64,000 nt of DNA from positions 1-64,000 of the forward strand of contig CAXXOK010000002.1 in assembly GCA_963664595.2 (NCBI GenBank). The letters are read 5' to 3'. This document shows, piece by piece, positions 16,453 through 25,000 of this stretch. The notes below the pieces were generated by a model. That model ran no database searches. It saw only the letters and a program-made list of their open reading frames with translations, and was not told where the DNA came from. Every line of letters begins with the position of its first letter. The first letter of the stretch is position 1. The translations under genes and the position numbers were made by a program. The stretch comes from CAXXOK01 sp963664595. GTDB taxonomy: Bacteria; Bacillota; Clostridia; Christensenellales; Aristaeellaceae.

Positions 16453-18039
16453 TTAGTCGCCCAGCGCCGCGGTCCAGGCGTCGTTGTAGATCTGTTCCAT
16501 TTCTTCGGCGCCGATGGTACGCGCGTTGGCGATTACGGCGTCATAGTTCTCGATAGGCTCCTGGCCGGTGATGAACTTGTCGATTTCCTGGTAGACATAG
16601 TTTTCCACAGCCACATGAAGCTCGTTATAGCGTTCGGTCTGTTCCTCGGTCAGCGGCGGGGCCACCGCGGGCGCGCGCAGGCCGGGATCGTTGGCGATGG
16701 ACTGCACCAGAGCCTTGAACGCGGCTACAGCCTCGTCGCTGCCCATCATGTACACTTCCATCTGGTTCTGGCAGCCGGTATCGCAGTAGGGGGCGATGTC
16801 CAGCAGGCCCACGCCCAGCGCGGACTGGATATCATAGCTGGCATTGGCGCCGCCGGAGTACTGCGCCAAAAGCTCCGGCTTGATAACGGGAACGCCGTCC
16901 ACAATATCAAACGTTTCGCCTTCCTTGCCGTAGCCGTTCACATCCGCGCCCTGGTCGGAGAAGCACCAATCCAGGAACTTGACACAGGCGTCGATGTTCT
17001 CACTGGAGGAGGCGATCACCCAGGCCTGGTCCAGCCAGTTTTCATTATAGTAGAAGTTGCGGGTCTGTCCCAGCGAGTTGGTCAGGGTGGGGATCACACC
17101 CAGGGAATAGCCGGCGTCCACGGTCGCCAGCGCCGTGTTGAAGTTGCGCACCACACCGTCGTTATCCATGGTGCAGATGGCCTGGCCGGAGGAGAGCTTT
17201 TCCACCCACAGGTCCTTGGTCATGGTGGCGTAATCGGGGTCCAGCACACCGGCCGCGTAGCACTTGTTCAGGTACGTCAGCACAGCTTTGAAGTTCTCGC
17301 TGGCGGGGCCGTATACCCAAAGGCCGCCGAGATCTTCGTCATAATACATATCGGAGCTTGCGCCCAGGGGGTAGGCCATGCAGTCCAGCAGCTTGCGGGT
17401 GCCGGTGGTGGAGCCGCCCTTGCGGTTGGTGATGCCCACCAGGCCGGGTTCGTTGGCCTGGATGGCCAGAATGGCGTCGTACAGCTCGTCAAACGTGGTG
17501 GGGACGGCAATGCTGTATTTCTCCAGCAGGTCTGTGCGGATGTTGACCAGCTGGCCGCTGCGGCGGGAGTCGGGATTCAGCCGCTGCAGGGTGGGCGCAT
17601 GGTAGAAGCTGCCGTCCACGGTGAGCATGGCAAAGCTCTCATCGCTGTCCAGCAGCGCAAAGAGGTTGGGCATCTCATCGCGGTAGTCGCTCAGGTTCAC
17701 AAACATATCGTCGCGGGCATAGCGCTTTACGTCGTCCAGGCTGACCAGCATGATATCGGGCATATCGTCGGTTGCGATCAGCACCTGTTTTTTGTCGTCA
17801 TAGTTCGCCTTGGGAGGCGCTTCCACCGTGATGCGGATATTAAGCAGTTCTTCGATGGTCTGGAGCTTGACACTGTCCAGTTTGATGGGCTGCGACGGGT
17901 TTTCGTCACGCATGACGGTGATCTCCACCAGCTTGTCGGAAAGCCAGGTGGAGGGGGTTTCGTCCGCCTGCGCGATCACGGCCATCGAAACGGCCATCAT
18001 CACAACCAGGACCAGAGATACAATACGACGGATTTTCAT
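16453..18039 (-). CDS. Extracellular sugar-binding protein of a CUT1 ABC transporter
   Basis: 528 residues; typical length of LplA-like binding proteins. The N-terminus is a clear Sec signal (KIRRIVSLVLVVMMAVSMAV) with a likely AQA-type cleavage site near residue 25. There is no lipobox cysteine, which is unusual because monoderm binding proteins are normally lipidated. The mature part has the usual bilobal solute-binding sequence character (DDMPDIMLVSLDD, GLVGITNRKGG, LDWCFSDQGADV). It lies downstream of two permease genes; no ATPase is encoded here, so a shared MsmK-type ATPase is expected elsewhere. It delivers an oligosaccharide presumably cut by the GH106-like and propeller proteins. Confidence 0.88.
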   Translation of the reverse strand: MKIRRIVSLVLVVMMAVSMAVIAQADETPSTWLSDKLVEITVMRDENPSQPIKLDSVKLQTIEELLNIRITVEAPPKANYDDKKQVLIATDDMPDIMLVSLDDVKRYARDDMFVNLSDYRDEMPNLFALLDSDESFAMLTVDGSFYHAPTLQRLNPDSRRSGQLVNIRTDLLEKYSIAVPTTFDELYDAILAIQANEPGLVGITNRKGGSTTGTRKLLDCMAYPLGASSDMYYDEDLGGLWVYGPASENFKAVLTYLNKCYAAGVLDPDYATMTKDLWVEKLSSGQAICTMDNDGVVRNFNTALATVDAGYSLGVIPTLTNSLGQTRNFYYNENWLDQAWVIASSSENIDACVKFLDWCFSDQGADVNGYGKEGETFDIVDGVPVIKPELLAQYSGGANASYDIQSALGVGLLDIAPYCDTGCQNQMEVYMMGSDEAVAAFKALVQSIANDPGLRAPAVAPPLTEEQTERYNELHVAVENYVYQEIDKFITGQEPIENYDAVIANARTIGAEEMEQIYNDAWTAALGD

Positions 18040-18096
18040 TGAAGTTCCTCCTTTTTATATTGCCAAGCGGTTCTCATCCGCTCAACATAATCCGGT

Positions 18097-18978
18097 TTAT
18101 CCCTTCAGGGAGCCGATCATGACGCCTTTGACAAAATGGCGCTGCACAAACGGGTACACGATCAGGATGGGCAGCGTGGTTACGATAATGGCTGCGGCGC
18201 GCAAGGTGGAATCCGTCACGGAGAAGCTGGCCGCGCCGCTGGCGGCTACCGTGGTTTCATCGGAGAACAGGCCGCCGATGAGCATGTTGCGCAGCATGAT
18301 CTGCAGGGGGTATTTCGACTTGGAGTTGATATACAGCATCGCGTCGAAATAGCTGTTCCAGTGGGATACCGCATAAAACAGCAGCATGGTCGCCAGCACT
18401 GCCTTGGACAGCGGAATGATGATTTTCCACAGGATCACGATATCGTTGGCGCCGTCCAGCTGGGCGGATTCGATCAGCGAATCCGGCAGGGCCTGGAAGG
18501 TGGTGCGGATGATGATCATATTGTAGGTGTTGATCGCGCCCGGCAGCACCAGCGCCCAGATGGAGTCCATCATGCCGTACTCCTTCACGGCCAGATACAG
18601 CGGAATCATACCGCCGGAAAAAAACAGCGTGACCGTAACCAGCGTGGTAAATACCTTCCGGCCGGAGAATGTGCGCCGGGAAAGCGGATAGGCGGCCAGG
18701 CTGCTCATCAGCAGGTTGATCGCGGTGCCGACTACCGTATACAGGACCGAGTTCTTCATATACATGAACAAATCACCCTGCACAATGGCGCGGTAGGTAT
18801 CCAGCGTGATGTTCTTGGGCAGGAAGGTGATATTGCCCTTCATCACCTCCACGCCGTGGCTGATGGATGTGATGAACATGAAGTACATCGGGTACAGGGT
18901 GATGAGCATCGTCACCAGCAGAAACAGGACGTTGATGGCGTTGAACACCCTGCGGGATACGGAATTATCGTGAATCAT
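18097..18978 (-). CDS. Carbohydrate ABC transporter permease (LplC/AraQ type)
   Basis: 293 residues with six predicted transmembrane helices. The cytoplasmic EAA loop is visible as ESAQLDGANDIVILWKIIIPL (residues ~163-183). The C-terminus HFVKGVMIGSLKG is typical of AraQ/LplC subunits. It forms the inner-membrane channel with the permease encoded just upstream. The gap to the binding-protein gene is 57 nt, within one operon. Confidence 0.92.
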   Translation of the reverse strand: MIHDNSVSRRVFNAINVLFLLVTMLITLYPMYFMFITSISHGVEVMKGNITFLPKNITLDTYRAIVQGDLFMYMKNSVLYTVVGTAINLLMSSLAAYPLSRRTFSGRKVFTTLVTVTLFFSGGMIPLYLAVKEYGMMDSIWALVLPGAINTYNMIIIRTTFQALPDSLIESAQLDGANDIVILWKIIIPLSKAVLATMLLFYAVSHWNSYFDAMLYINSKSKYPLQIMLRNMLIGGLFSDETTVAASGAASFSVTDSTLRAAAIIVTTLPILIVYPFVQRHFVKGVMIGSLKG

Positions 18979-18991
18979 GCCGCACCCCTCC

Positions 18992-19945
18992 TTACCATAA
19001 TGAAGTATCGGAATATTTCCGGGCGATTTGATTGGTCATAATCACGAAGAACAGCGACACCAGGGACTGGAACAGGTTCACACCCGTGGCATAGCTGAAG
19101 TCTGCGTTGGCGATCCCGCGGCGGTATACGTAGGTGGAAATCACATCGGATACCGACTGGTTGGAGCCCGTCATCATCAGCAGTATTTTCTGGTAGGATA
19201 CGTTCATGATGCGCCCCATGCTCAAAATCAGCATGATGATGATCGTGGGCATGATGCCGGGGATGGTGATGTGAAGGGTTTGCTTCCAGCGCCCCGCCCC
19301 GTCGATGCGGGCAGCCTCGTACAGCTGGATATCCAGCGCCGACAGCGCCGCCAGATAGATAATCGAATCCCAGCCTATGCTCTGCCAGATGTTGGAACCG
19401 ATGTACAGCGGCCGGAAATACTGGGCGGCGTTCAAAAACGGAAGCGGCCCGATGCCGATCTGCTCCAGAAACGTGTTCACAATACCCGTGGAGGAGAACA
19501 GGCTGTTCATCATGCCCACCACCACCACCACCGACAGAAAATGCGGCAGGTAGGTAACGGTCTGCACCACTCGCTTGTAACGCTGGCTGCGAAGCTCGTT
19601 AAGCAGCAGCGCCAGGATGACCGGCGCTGGGAAGGTGATGACGAGGTTCAATAGGTTGAGCACGATGGTATTCTTGAACACCGTCCAGAAATACGCGTCC
19701 TTGACGATCGTCAGGATGTACTTCATGCCGCTCTGGCTGGTCCACGGGCTGTACAGGATACCCAGCTTGGGTTTGAAATTCTTGAACGCCAGCGTGACGC
19801 CGTACATGGGATAGTAGCAGAACATGAGGTAATAGATCAGCGGCAGCAGCATGATCAGGTACAGGTACTTGTCGCGCGCCAGTACCCGCCGGAAACGCTG
19901 CCACCGGGTAGGCCCTGACCGGTTTTTGTTGCTCAATGCGTTCAC
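18992..19945 (-). CDS. Carbohydrate ABC transporter permease (LplB type)
   Basis: 317 residues from a GTG at 19945, chosen over upstream ATGs because AGGAGGATACA precedes it and the family N-terminus begins there. Six transmembrane helices; the EAA loop is visible as YEAARIDGAGRWKQTLHITI. First gene of the transporter-glycosidase operon, expressed from the strong promoter at 20085-20113 under a palindromic operator. Confidence 0.92.
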   Translation of the reverse strand: MNALSNKNRSGPTRWQRFRRVLARDKYLYLIMLLPLIYYLMFCYYPMYGVTLAFKNFKPKLGILYSPWTSQSGMKYILTIVKDAYFWTVFKNTIVLNLLNLVITFPAPVILALLLNELRSQRYKRVVQTVTYLPHFLSVVVVVGMMNSLFSSTGIVNTFLEQIGIGPLPFLNAAQYFRPLYIGSNIWQSIGWDSIIYLAALSALDIQLYEAARIDGAGRWKQTLHITIPGIMPTIIIMLILSMGRIMNVSYQKILLMMTGSNQSVSDVISTYVYRRGIANADFSYATGVNLFQSLVSLFFVIMTNQIARKYSDTSLW

Positions 19946-20051
19946 TGTATCCTCCTGCGAATGGTTTGTAACTGTCCCGCAAGGTTTGTGCCGCCGTGCT
20001 GGAGCGGATGACCGGTCCATGCCGGAGTGCCATCCGCTCAAAGCACTGTTT

Positions 20052-20068
20052 GTTCAGTATTACTGAAC
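20052..20068. promoter_or_regulatory. Palindromic operator, transporter side (probable IclR site)
   Basis: Perfect 17-bp dyad GTTCAGTATTACTGAAC, located just downstream of the minus-strand -10 box (20085-20090), i.e. at about +10 to +25 of the transporter operon. A related dyad occupies the same place on the other divergent promoter. The IclR gene at 21191 is the natural candidate to bind both. Confidence 0.75.
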
Positions 20069-20084
20069 GCGGTTCTTATTTTTT

Positions 20085-20113
20085 ATTATATCTCAGATCA
20101 GAAACCCTGTCAA
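20085..20113 (-). promoter_or_regulatory. Sigma-70 promoter of the transporter-glycosidase operon
   Basis: Minus-strand TTGACA (20108-20113), 17-nt spacer, TATAAT (20085-20090): a consensus promoter. The operator dyad lies immediately downstream. Confidence 0.85.
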
Positions 20114-20182
20114 CCATGAGAAGATTTTATAGAATATCCTCCATCCTTTTTCCCATCCTTTCCATTTTCTGCCGAAACGCCC

Positions 20183-20210
20183 TTGACAGGCCGCCAGAAA
20201 GGGGTACAAT
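20183..20210 (+). promoter_or_regulatory. Sigma-70 promoter of the aldolase-iclR genes
   Basis: TTGACA (20183-20188), 16-nt spacer, TACAAT (20205-20210) on the plus strand. The second operator dyad begins 10 nt after the -10 box. Confidence 0.85.
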
Positions 20211-20220
20211 ATTAGTAATA

Positions 20221-20239
20221 CGTTCTGTATTAATGAACG
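20221..20239. promoter_or_regulatory. Palindromic operator, aldolase side (probable IclR site)
   Basis: Imperfect 19-bp dyad CGTTCTGTATTAATGAACG with the same GTTC-x-GTATTA-x-TGAAC core as the site at 20052. It lies over the predicted transcription start of the aldolase gene, a position suited to repression. Confidence 0.75.
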
Positions 20240-20265
20240 TTGTTTTTCGAATTGGAGGAAGCGCC

Positions 20266-21207
20266 ATGATACGCGGGGAGCTTTCCGGCTTTTGGCCTGT
20301 GATGATCACGCCGTTTGCGGCGGAGGGGGACATTGATTATCAGTCGCTGGAGCGGCTGATTGACTGGTACGAGCAAAACGGCGCACAGGGCCTTTTTGCG
20401 GCCTGCCAATCCAGCGAGGTGTTTTTTTTAAGCCTGTCCGAGCGGGAGGAGCTGGTTTCGTTTGTAAAGCGGCACGCGCATGTGCCGGTCATCGCGTCCG
20501 GCCATATCTCCGATTCAGCGGACGATCAGCTGCACGAGCTCAGGCAAATGCAGCGGGCGGGCGCGGACGCGCTGATTATGATCAGCAACCGCCTGGCGCC
20601 CCAGGACGCGCCGCCGGAGCATTTCCGCCGCGCGCTGGATACCCTGCTGGACGGGCTCGATCCGGACATCCCCCTGGGATTTTACGAATGCCCCTATCCC
20701 TACAAACGGCTGCTTTCGCTGGATGAGCTGAAACGCTTGGCCGACAGCGGCCGGTTTGCCTTTCTCAAGGACACCTGCTGCGATATCGAGCGGATCCGCA
20801 GGCGGCTGGAGGTGCTCAAGGGATCTCCCCTGCACCTGTTCAACGCCAATACCAGCACCCTGCTTTCTTCGCTGCGCGCGGGCGCGGCGGGTTTTTCCGG
20901 CGTGATGACCAACTTTCATCCCGCGCTGTACCACTGGCTGCTGTGCAACTGGCGGCAAAAGCCGCAGACGGCGGAGATGCTGCAATCATTCCTCACCTGC
21001 TTTTCGTTCATCGAGCGGCAGGCCTACCCGGTGAACGCCAAATATCATCTGCAGGCCGTGGAGCATGTGATTGACGATTGTTATACCCGCACAATGCCCG
21101 TAGATTGCCTCACCCCCACCTACCGCGACGAGGTGGAGCAGATGAACGCCGCCGCCCGTACCCTACTGTGTACTATGGAGGAAATGACCATTGACAAGCA
21201 AGGATGA
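20266..21207 (+). CDS. DapA-family class I aldolase/lyase
   Basis: 313 residues from the ATG at 20266 (TTGGAGGAAGCG upstream). The (beta/alpha)8 DHDPS/NanA/KDG-aldolase superfamily is recognisable by GFYECPYPYKR (~residues 131-141, catalytic Tyr region) and FLKDTCCD (~160-167, Schiff-base Lys). The usual N-terminal G-x-x-x-x-x-x-[TS]-P-F pattern is present as SGFWPVMITPF. It probably cleaves or forms a 2-keto acid sugar derived from the glycan handled by the divergent operon; N-acetylneuraminate and 2-keto-3-deoxy sugars are both possible. Promoter-proximal in an aldolase-iclR operon. Confidence 0.82.
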   Translation: MIRGELSGFWPVMITPFAAEGDIDYQSLERLIDWYEQNGAQGLFAACQSSEVFFLSLSEREELVSFVKRHAHVPVIASGHISDSADDQLHELRQMQRAGADALIMISNRLAPQDAPPEHFRRALDTLLDGLDPDIPLGFYECPYPYKRLLSLDELKRLADSGRFAFLKDTCCDIERIRRRLEVLKGSPLHLFNANTSTLLSSLRAGAAGFSGVMTNFHPALYHWLLCNWRQKPQTAEMLQSFLTCFSFIERQAYPVNAKYHLQAVEHVIDDCYTRTMPVDCLTPTYRDEVEQMNAAARTLLCTMEEMTIDKQG

Positions 21208-21961
21208 CGCCCAGAAAACCAGCAGTGTAAAATCGCTGGCACGCGCGCTGCGCGTGCTGGAAAGCTTTTCTCTGGAACGCCCGGAGCTTGGCGTTTCCGA
21301 AATCGCGCGCATGCTGGACATGCAAAAAAGCACGGTATTCAACATTCTGTCCACCTTTCAGGACAGCGGCTATGTGATGAAGAACCCCAACACCAACAAG
21401 TATTATCTGGGCTTTAAAACCCTGCACCTGAGCTATATCGTAAACCAGCACCTGGGGCTGCGCGAAATTATGCTGCCCGCGCTGACCAAAATTGCCGAGG
21501 CTTGCCACGAGGTATGCTATTTCGGCATTTTGAACAACGATGAAGTGCTCTACATCGAAGGTGTATACCCCTCCACCCAGCAGGCCACGCGCAATATTCT
21601 GGGTGAGCGGGCGCCGCTGTTCTGCACGGGGCTTGGCAAGGCGATGCTTGCGTTTTTGCCGCAGGAGAGGATCGACCAGATCACCGCGCGCGAGCTGAAA
21701 GCCTACACGGGGCATACACTGTCGGACCGCAGGGAGCTTTTGAACAACCTGTCGGAGATCCGCGCCAACGGCTATGCCGTGGATAACATGGAGCATGAGT
21801 TCGGCGTGCGCTGCGTAGCGGTGCCGCTGTTTGGCGTCAACGGCGGCGTAATGGGCGCGGTCAGCGTATCCGGGCCTTCGCCGCGGTTTGACCCCGAAAC
21901 CATCATACAGGACGCCAGCCTGATCCAGGAGATGATCCGGCCGTTGCAGCGCTGTCTGTAA
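21191..21961 (+). CDS. IclR-family transcriptional regulator
   Basis: 256 residues from a TTG start (GGAGG 9 nt upstream); begins 17 nt inside the aldolase gene. N-terminal winged HTH at ~14-75 (LGVSEIARMLDMQKSTVFNIL) and a C-terminal IclR effector domain (ERAPLFCTGLGKAMLAFLP, FGVRCVAVPLFGVNGG, GAVSVSGP). Such proteins bind a pathway intermediate and usually repress. It probably binds the dyads at 20052 and 20221, giving coordinated control of the transporter-glycosidase operon and of its own operon. Confidence 0.92.
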   Translation: MTSKDDAQKTSSVKSLARALRVLESFSLERPELGVSEIARMLDMQKSTVFNILSTFQDSGYVMKNPNTNKYYLGFKTLHLSYIVNQHLGLREIMLPALTKIAEACHEVCYFGILNNDEVLYIEGVYPSTQQATRNILGERAPLFCTGLGKAMLAFLPQERIDQITARELKAYTGHTLSDRRELLNNLSEIRANGYAVDNMEHEFGVRCVAVPLFGVNGGVMGAVSVSGPSPRFDPETIIQDASLIQEMIRPLQRCL

Positions 21962-22067
21962 ACATCACTGGATAAACAACCGGGCAGGGTTGCCTTGCCG
22001 CCTGCGGACGGGTATACTCTTTGTGTCCGGTCAGCCACCCGTCCCTCCCTCGCTGAAAGGCGGAACC

Positions 22068-22619
22068 ATGATTACGCAGCTGGAAACCCCCGATCTTTTC
22101 CTCCGCCCGGCCGATCCCCGGTTTGCGGAGATGCTGCTGTGCTATTACCAGCGTAACCAGGCGTTTCTGGAGCCCTTCGAACCCCGGCAGGACGCCGCGT
22201 TTTATACGCTCGCTTACCAAAAAGCCCTCCTTGTGCAGGATGCCGCGGCCGCGCAGCAGGGGTCCGGCTTCCGCTTTTATCTGTTTCCCAGGGAGGACGG
22301 ACAAACCATCATCGGCACCATCGGCCTCAGCAACCTTGTACGGGGCTGCTTTTTATCCTGTTTTCTGGGATATAAGCTGGACGGCGGCTTCGTCAACCGG
22401 GGTTATATGACGCAAGCCATCCGCGCTGTGACACAGTTTGCGTTTGATACGCTCCGCCTGCACCGGGTTGAAGCCAACGTCATGCCCCGCAACCTGCCCT
22501 CCCTCAGGGCGCTGGAAAAGTGCGGCTTTCAGGCCGAGGGACTTTCCAGACAGTATCTGAAAATCAACGGCGTCTGGGAGGATCATATCCACATGGTGCT
22601 GCTCAACGACGCCGTATAG
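22068..22619 (+). CDS. GNAT acetyltransferase, RimJ/RimL type
   Basis: 183 residues from the ATG at 22068 (AAAGGCGG upstream; the upstream extension lacks family similarity). RimJ/RimL-like features: LETPDLFLRPADPRF at the N-terminus, a central GYKLDGGFVNRGYMTQAI acetyl-CoA segment, and VEANVMPRNLPSLRALEKCGF, the hallmark [VA]-x-N-x-x-S-x-x-[LV]-x-E-K-x-G-F. It N-acetylates an amine or protein N-terminus; substrate unknown. One of two neighbouring but dissimilar GNAT genes. Confidence 0.85.
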   Translation: MITQLETPDLFLRPADPRFAEMLLCYYQRNQAFLEPFEPRQDAAFYTLAYQKALLVQDAAAAQQGSGFRFYLFPREDGQTIIGTIGLSNLVRGCFLSCFLGYKLDGGFVNRGYMTQAIRAVTQFAFDTLRLHRVEANVMPRNLPSLRALEKCGFQAEGLSRQYLKINGVWEDHIHMVLLNDAV

Positions 22620-22878
22620 CGCGTCCCCATACAAAGTCCAAGCTATCCCGTGAAAGCCGAATACGATTGATGAAAATCTCGCCGCCTTCCGGCAGGGAGT
22701 TTTGTTTTTATTTCGAAAACCCTTACTGTTGAATTTTCAGGGAAGCAATGGAAGAAAGCACAGCGCAACGCCGCAAAAAGAAGCCCGTGCCGCCCCCATC
22801 AGCCCGGAGATATGGTATGATAGCAGCGTACTATTCCGCTGCAAGACGCAGCTGTTTTTCACAGGGAGTGATCGACTG

Positions 22879-23340
22879 ATGGAATTGATTTTTACAGAAG
22901 GCAGCGATCCGCGCTTTGCCGCGATGTGCCGGGAGCTGGACGCGTATCTCAACGATCTGGTCGGCGGTGAAACGCAGCGCAAGCACTATGTGCAGTTCAA
23001 CACGCCGGAAGCCGTAACCGATGTATGCCTGCTGCTGGACGGCGGCCGGGTGGTTGCCTGCGGCGGTTTCAAGCCCTATGACGGCTGTACGGCGGAGATC
23101 AAGCGCGTGTATACCCGGCCGGAGTACCGCGGCCAGGGCTGCGCGCGCAGGGTGATGGCCGCGCTGGAGGAGCGGGCGCTGGATAAGGGGTACGCCCGGC
23201 TGATTCTGGAAACAGGCCGGATGATGACCCCCGCGATCCGCTTTTACACCGGCATCGGCTTTCAAATCACCGCAAACTACGGCCAATACCGGGACCTGCC
23301 CCAGTCCGTTTGTTTTGAAAAGATCCCGGCCGGAATTTAG
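22879..23340 (+). CDS. GNAT-family N-acetyltransferase
   Basis: 153 residues from the ATG at 22879 (AGGGAG 10 nt upstream). The acetyl-CoA-binding A motif is visible as EIKRVYTRPEYRGQGCARRVM (R/Q-x-x-G-x-[GA] loop) at about 80-100. Compact single-domain GNAT; substrate not predictable. It shares little sequence with the RimJ-like gene upstream. Confidence 0.85.
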   Translation: MELIFTEGSDPRFAAMCRELDAYLNDLVGGETQRKHYVQFNTPEAVTDVCLLLDGGRVVACGGFKPYDGCTAEIKRVYTRPEYRGQGCARRVMAALEERALDKGYARLILETGRMMTPAIRFYTGIGFQITANYGQYRDLPQSVCFEKIPAGI

Positions 23341-23373
23341 TCCGTAACCCCCTGACCGTGAAAGGGATATGGT

Positions 23374-23925
23374 ATGCAATATGTCGCGTTTTTGCGGGGC
23401 CTCAACGTAGGCGGCAGCCATACGGTAAAAATGGCCGAGCTCCGGCAGCTGTTTTCGGACTGTGGATTGGAGGCCGTGCAGACCTATATCCAAAGCGGCA
23501 ACGTGCTGTTTGAATCCAGTCTTGAGGAAGCGGCGCTGCCCGCCCGCATCGGCGACGCGTTTAAAGCGCGGTTCGGGTTTCCCGGCGACGCCGTGGTGCG
23601 CTCCGCCGCGGAGCTGGCCGCCCTTCTGGAAAACCTTCCCTTTTCCGCGGGAGCCATGGCACAGGCAGAGGCAGCCGACCCCAAGACCACGCATGTGTAT
23701 GTGTACCTGTCCAACGGGCGGATCGATCCCGACGCCGCCCTGGCCCTGCAAAGCGCCTATGGCGGAGAGGATCTGCTGGTGCCGGGCGAACGCGAGCTCT
23801 ATCTGCTGTGCAAACAGAGCGTACGCCTTTCCCGGCTTGCCGCGTCGCTTGCCAGGCTGGACGCGTCCCTCACCGCCCGCAACCTGAATACACTGCGGGC
23901 GGTAGCGGCTTTAGCAAGCCTCTGA
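23374..23925 (+). CDS. DUF1697-family protein
   Basis: 183 residues opening with MQYVAFLRGLNVGG and continuing VQTYIQSGNVLFES, the strongly conserved start of DUF1697. These are small cytoplasmic alpha/beta proteins of unknown function. It is 33 nt downstream of the GNAT gene and 33 nt upstream of a hydrolase, in a likely cotranscribed run. Confidence 0.88.
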   Translation: MQYVAFLRGLNVGGSHTVKMAELRQLFSDCGLEAVQTYIQSGNVLFESSLEEAALPARIGDAFKARFGFPGDAVVRSAAELAALLENLPFSAGAMAQAEAADPKTTHVYVYLSNGRIDPDAALALQSAYGGEDLLVPGERELYLLCKQSVRLSRLAASLARLDASLTARNLNTLRAVAALASL

Positions 23926-23958
23926 TACCGCAGCAATACCCGCAAAGGAGATTGCCTT

Positions 23959-24705
23959 ATGCTGTTTAAGGAATTCGGACATCCGGACGCACCGACGGTG
24001 ATTCTGCTGCACGGCGGCGGGCTGAGCTGGTGGTCCTGGCAGCCCATCATTGATAGGCTTATGCCCGCTTACCATGTAGTCACCCCCGTGATCGACGGCT
24101 GCGGCGAGGACGCGCACGAGCCCTTTGAGAGTATCGAAGCGTCCGCGCAGACCCTGCTGCGCTACATCCGGGAGCACTGCGGCGGCCGGGTGCACGCGCT
24201 GGGCGGGCTGTCCCTCGGGGCCCAAATCGCGGTGGAAACGCTGTCCGTTCAGCCGGACGTTGCAGCCTTTGCGGTGATTGAAAGCGCGCTGGTTCTGCCC
24301 ATCCGCACAACGAAGACGCTCACCGTGCCGATGGTGCGGCTGAGCTATCCGCTGATTCAAAAACGCTGGTTTGCCAGGCTGCAGGCCAAAGAGCTGTGCG
24401 TGCCGGACACGCAGTTTGAGCGCTACTATGCCGACAGCCTGAAGCTGTCCAAAGCCTCTTTGGTAAAAACCATCCAAAGCAACGGCACCTATGCCCTGAA
24501 GCCCGGCATTGCCAAAGCAACGGCCAAAACGCTGATTCTGGTTGGGGAAAAGGAGCTCGCCGTTCAGAAAAAATCGGCGCAGGCGCTGCTTGCCAGCCTG
24601 CCGGACGGCCGCCTGTATACCGCGCCCGGCATGAAGCACGGCGAGCTGAGCCTGCGGCATCCCGGCCTGTACGTTGAAAAGCTGCTGGCGCTTTTTACCG
24701 CCTGA
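23959..24705 (+). CDS. Alpha/beta hydrolase
   Basis: 248 residues; GCAAAGGAG upstream of the ATG. Alpha/beta-hydrolase landmarks: HGGG oxyanion segment (~19-22), nucleophile elbow GLSLGAQ (~Ser 79-80), and a C-terminal His in GMKHGELS. No signal peptide. Likely an esterase or lactonase; substrate unknown. Followed by a hairpin repeat. Confidence 0.85.
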   Translation: MLFKEFGHPDAPTVILLHGGGLSWWSWQPIIDRLMPAYHVVTPVIDGCGEDAHEPFESIEASAQTLLRYIREHCGGRVHALGGLSLGAQIAVETLSVQPDVAAFAVIESALVLPIRTTKTLTVPMVRLSYPLIQKRWFARLQAKELCVPDTQFERYYADSLKLSKASLVKTIQSNGTYALKPGIAKATAKTLILVGEKELAVQKKSAQALLASLPDGRLYTAPGMKHGELSLRHPGLYVEKLLALFTA

Positions 24706-24755
24706 GCCCGCAGCCGAACCGCTGAGGTTCTCCAACCGTATGAGCTCCAGCTTAT

Positions 24756-24924
24756 CCTAGGTAAACGATGAGTAAAGCGCTTGTGCGATGGTGCGTTAGA
24801 TTTTTGTTGGGATGGGTTTGCGGAACCTGAAGTAGTAGCAGCGCTACGTCGAAGGTTTCGCAGCTTCAAGCTGGCGGAAAGACAACGTGCCAGCGTGCAG
24901 GAGATTTATTCAGCGTTTACCTGG
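24756..24924 (+). repeat. 169-nt hairpin repeat, copy 2
   Basis: Ends are inverted repeats (CCTAGGTAAACGATGAGTAAA against TTTATTCAGCGTTTACCTGG, ~18 of 20 paired). Inside, AACCT pairs with AGGTT where copies 3 and 4 have AACCC with GGGTT, a compensatory change. The hairpin GTAGCAGCGCTAC forms the apex. It sits between two plus-strand genes. Confidence 0.85.
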
Positions 24925-25000
24925 CTATCACCCGCCGGTTCTCACGGCAGCCTTTCCATGTGATGACCTATCTTAATGAATAACAGAGGAGAATGCAGGA

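Noticed and set aside
16240..18042. 600-codon plus-strand frame opposite the sugar-binding protein
   Set aside because: Composition (Val/His/Gly/Gln-rich, no domain) is that of an antisense shadow; the opposite frame is a textbook binding protein.
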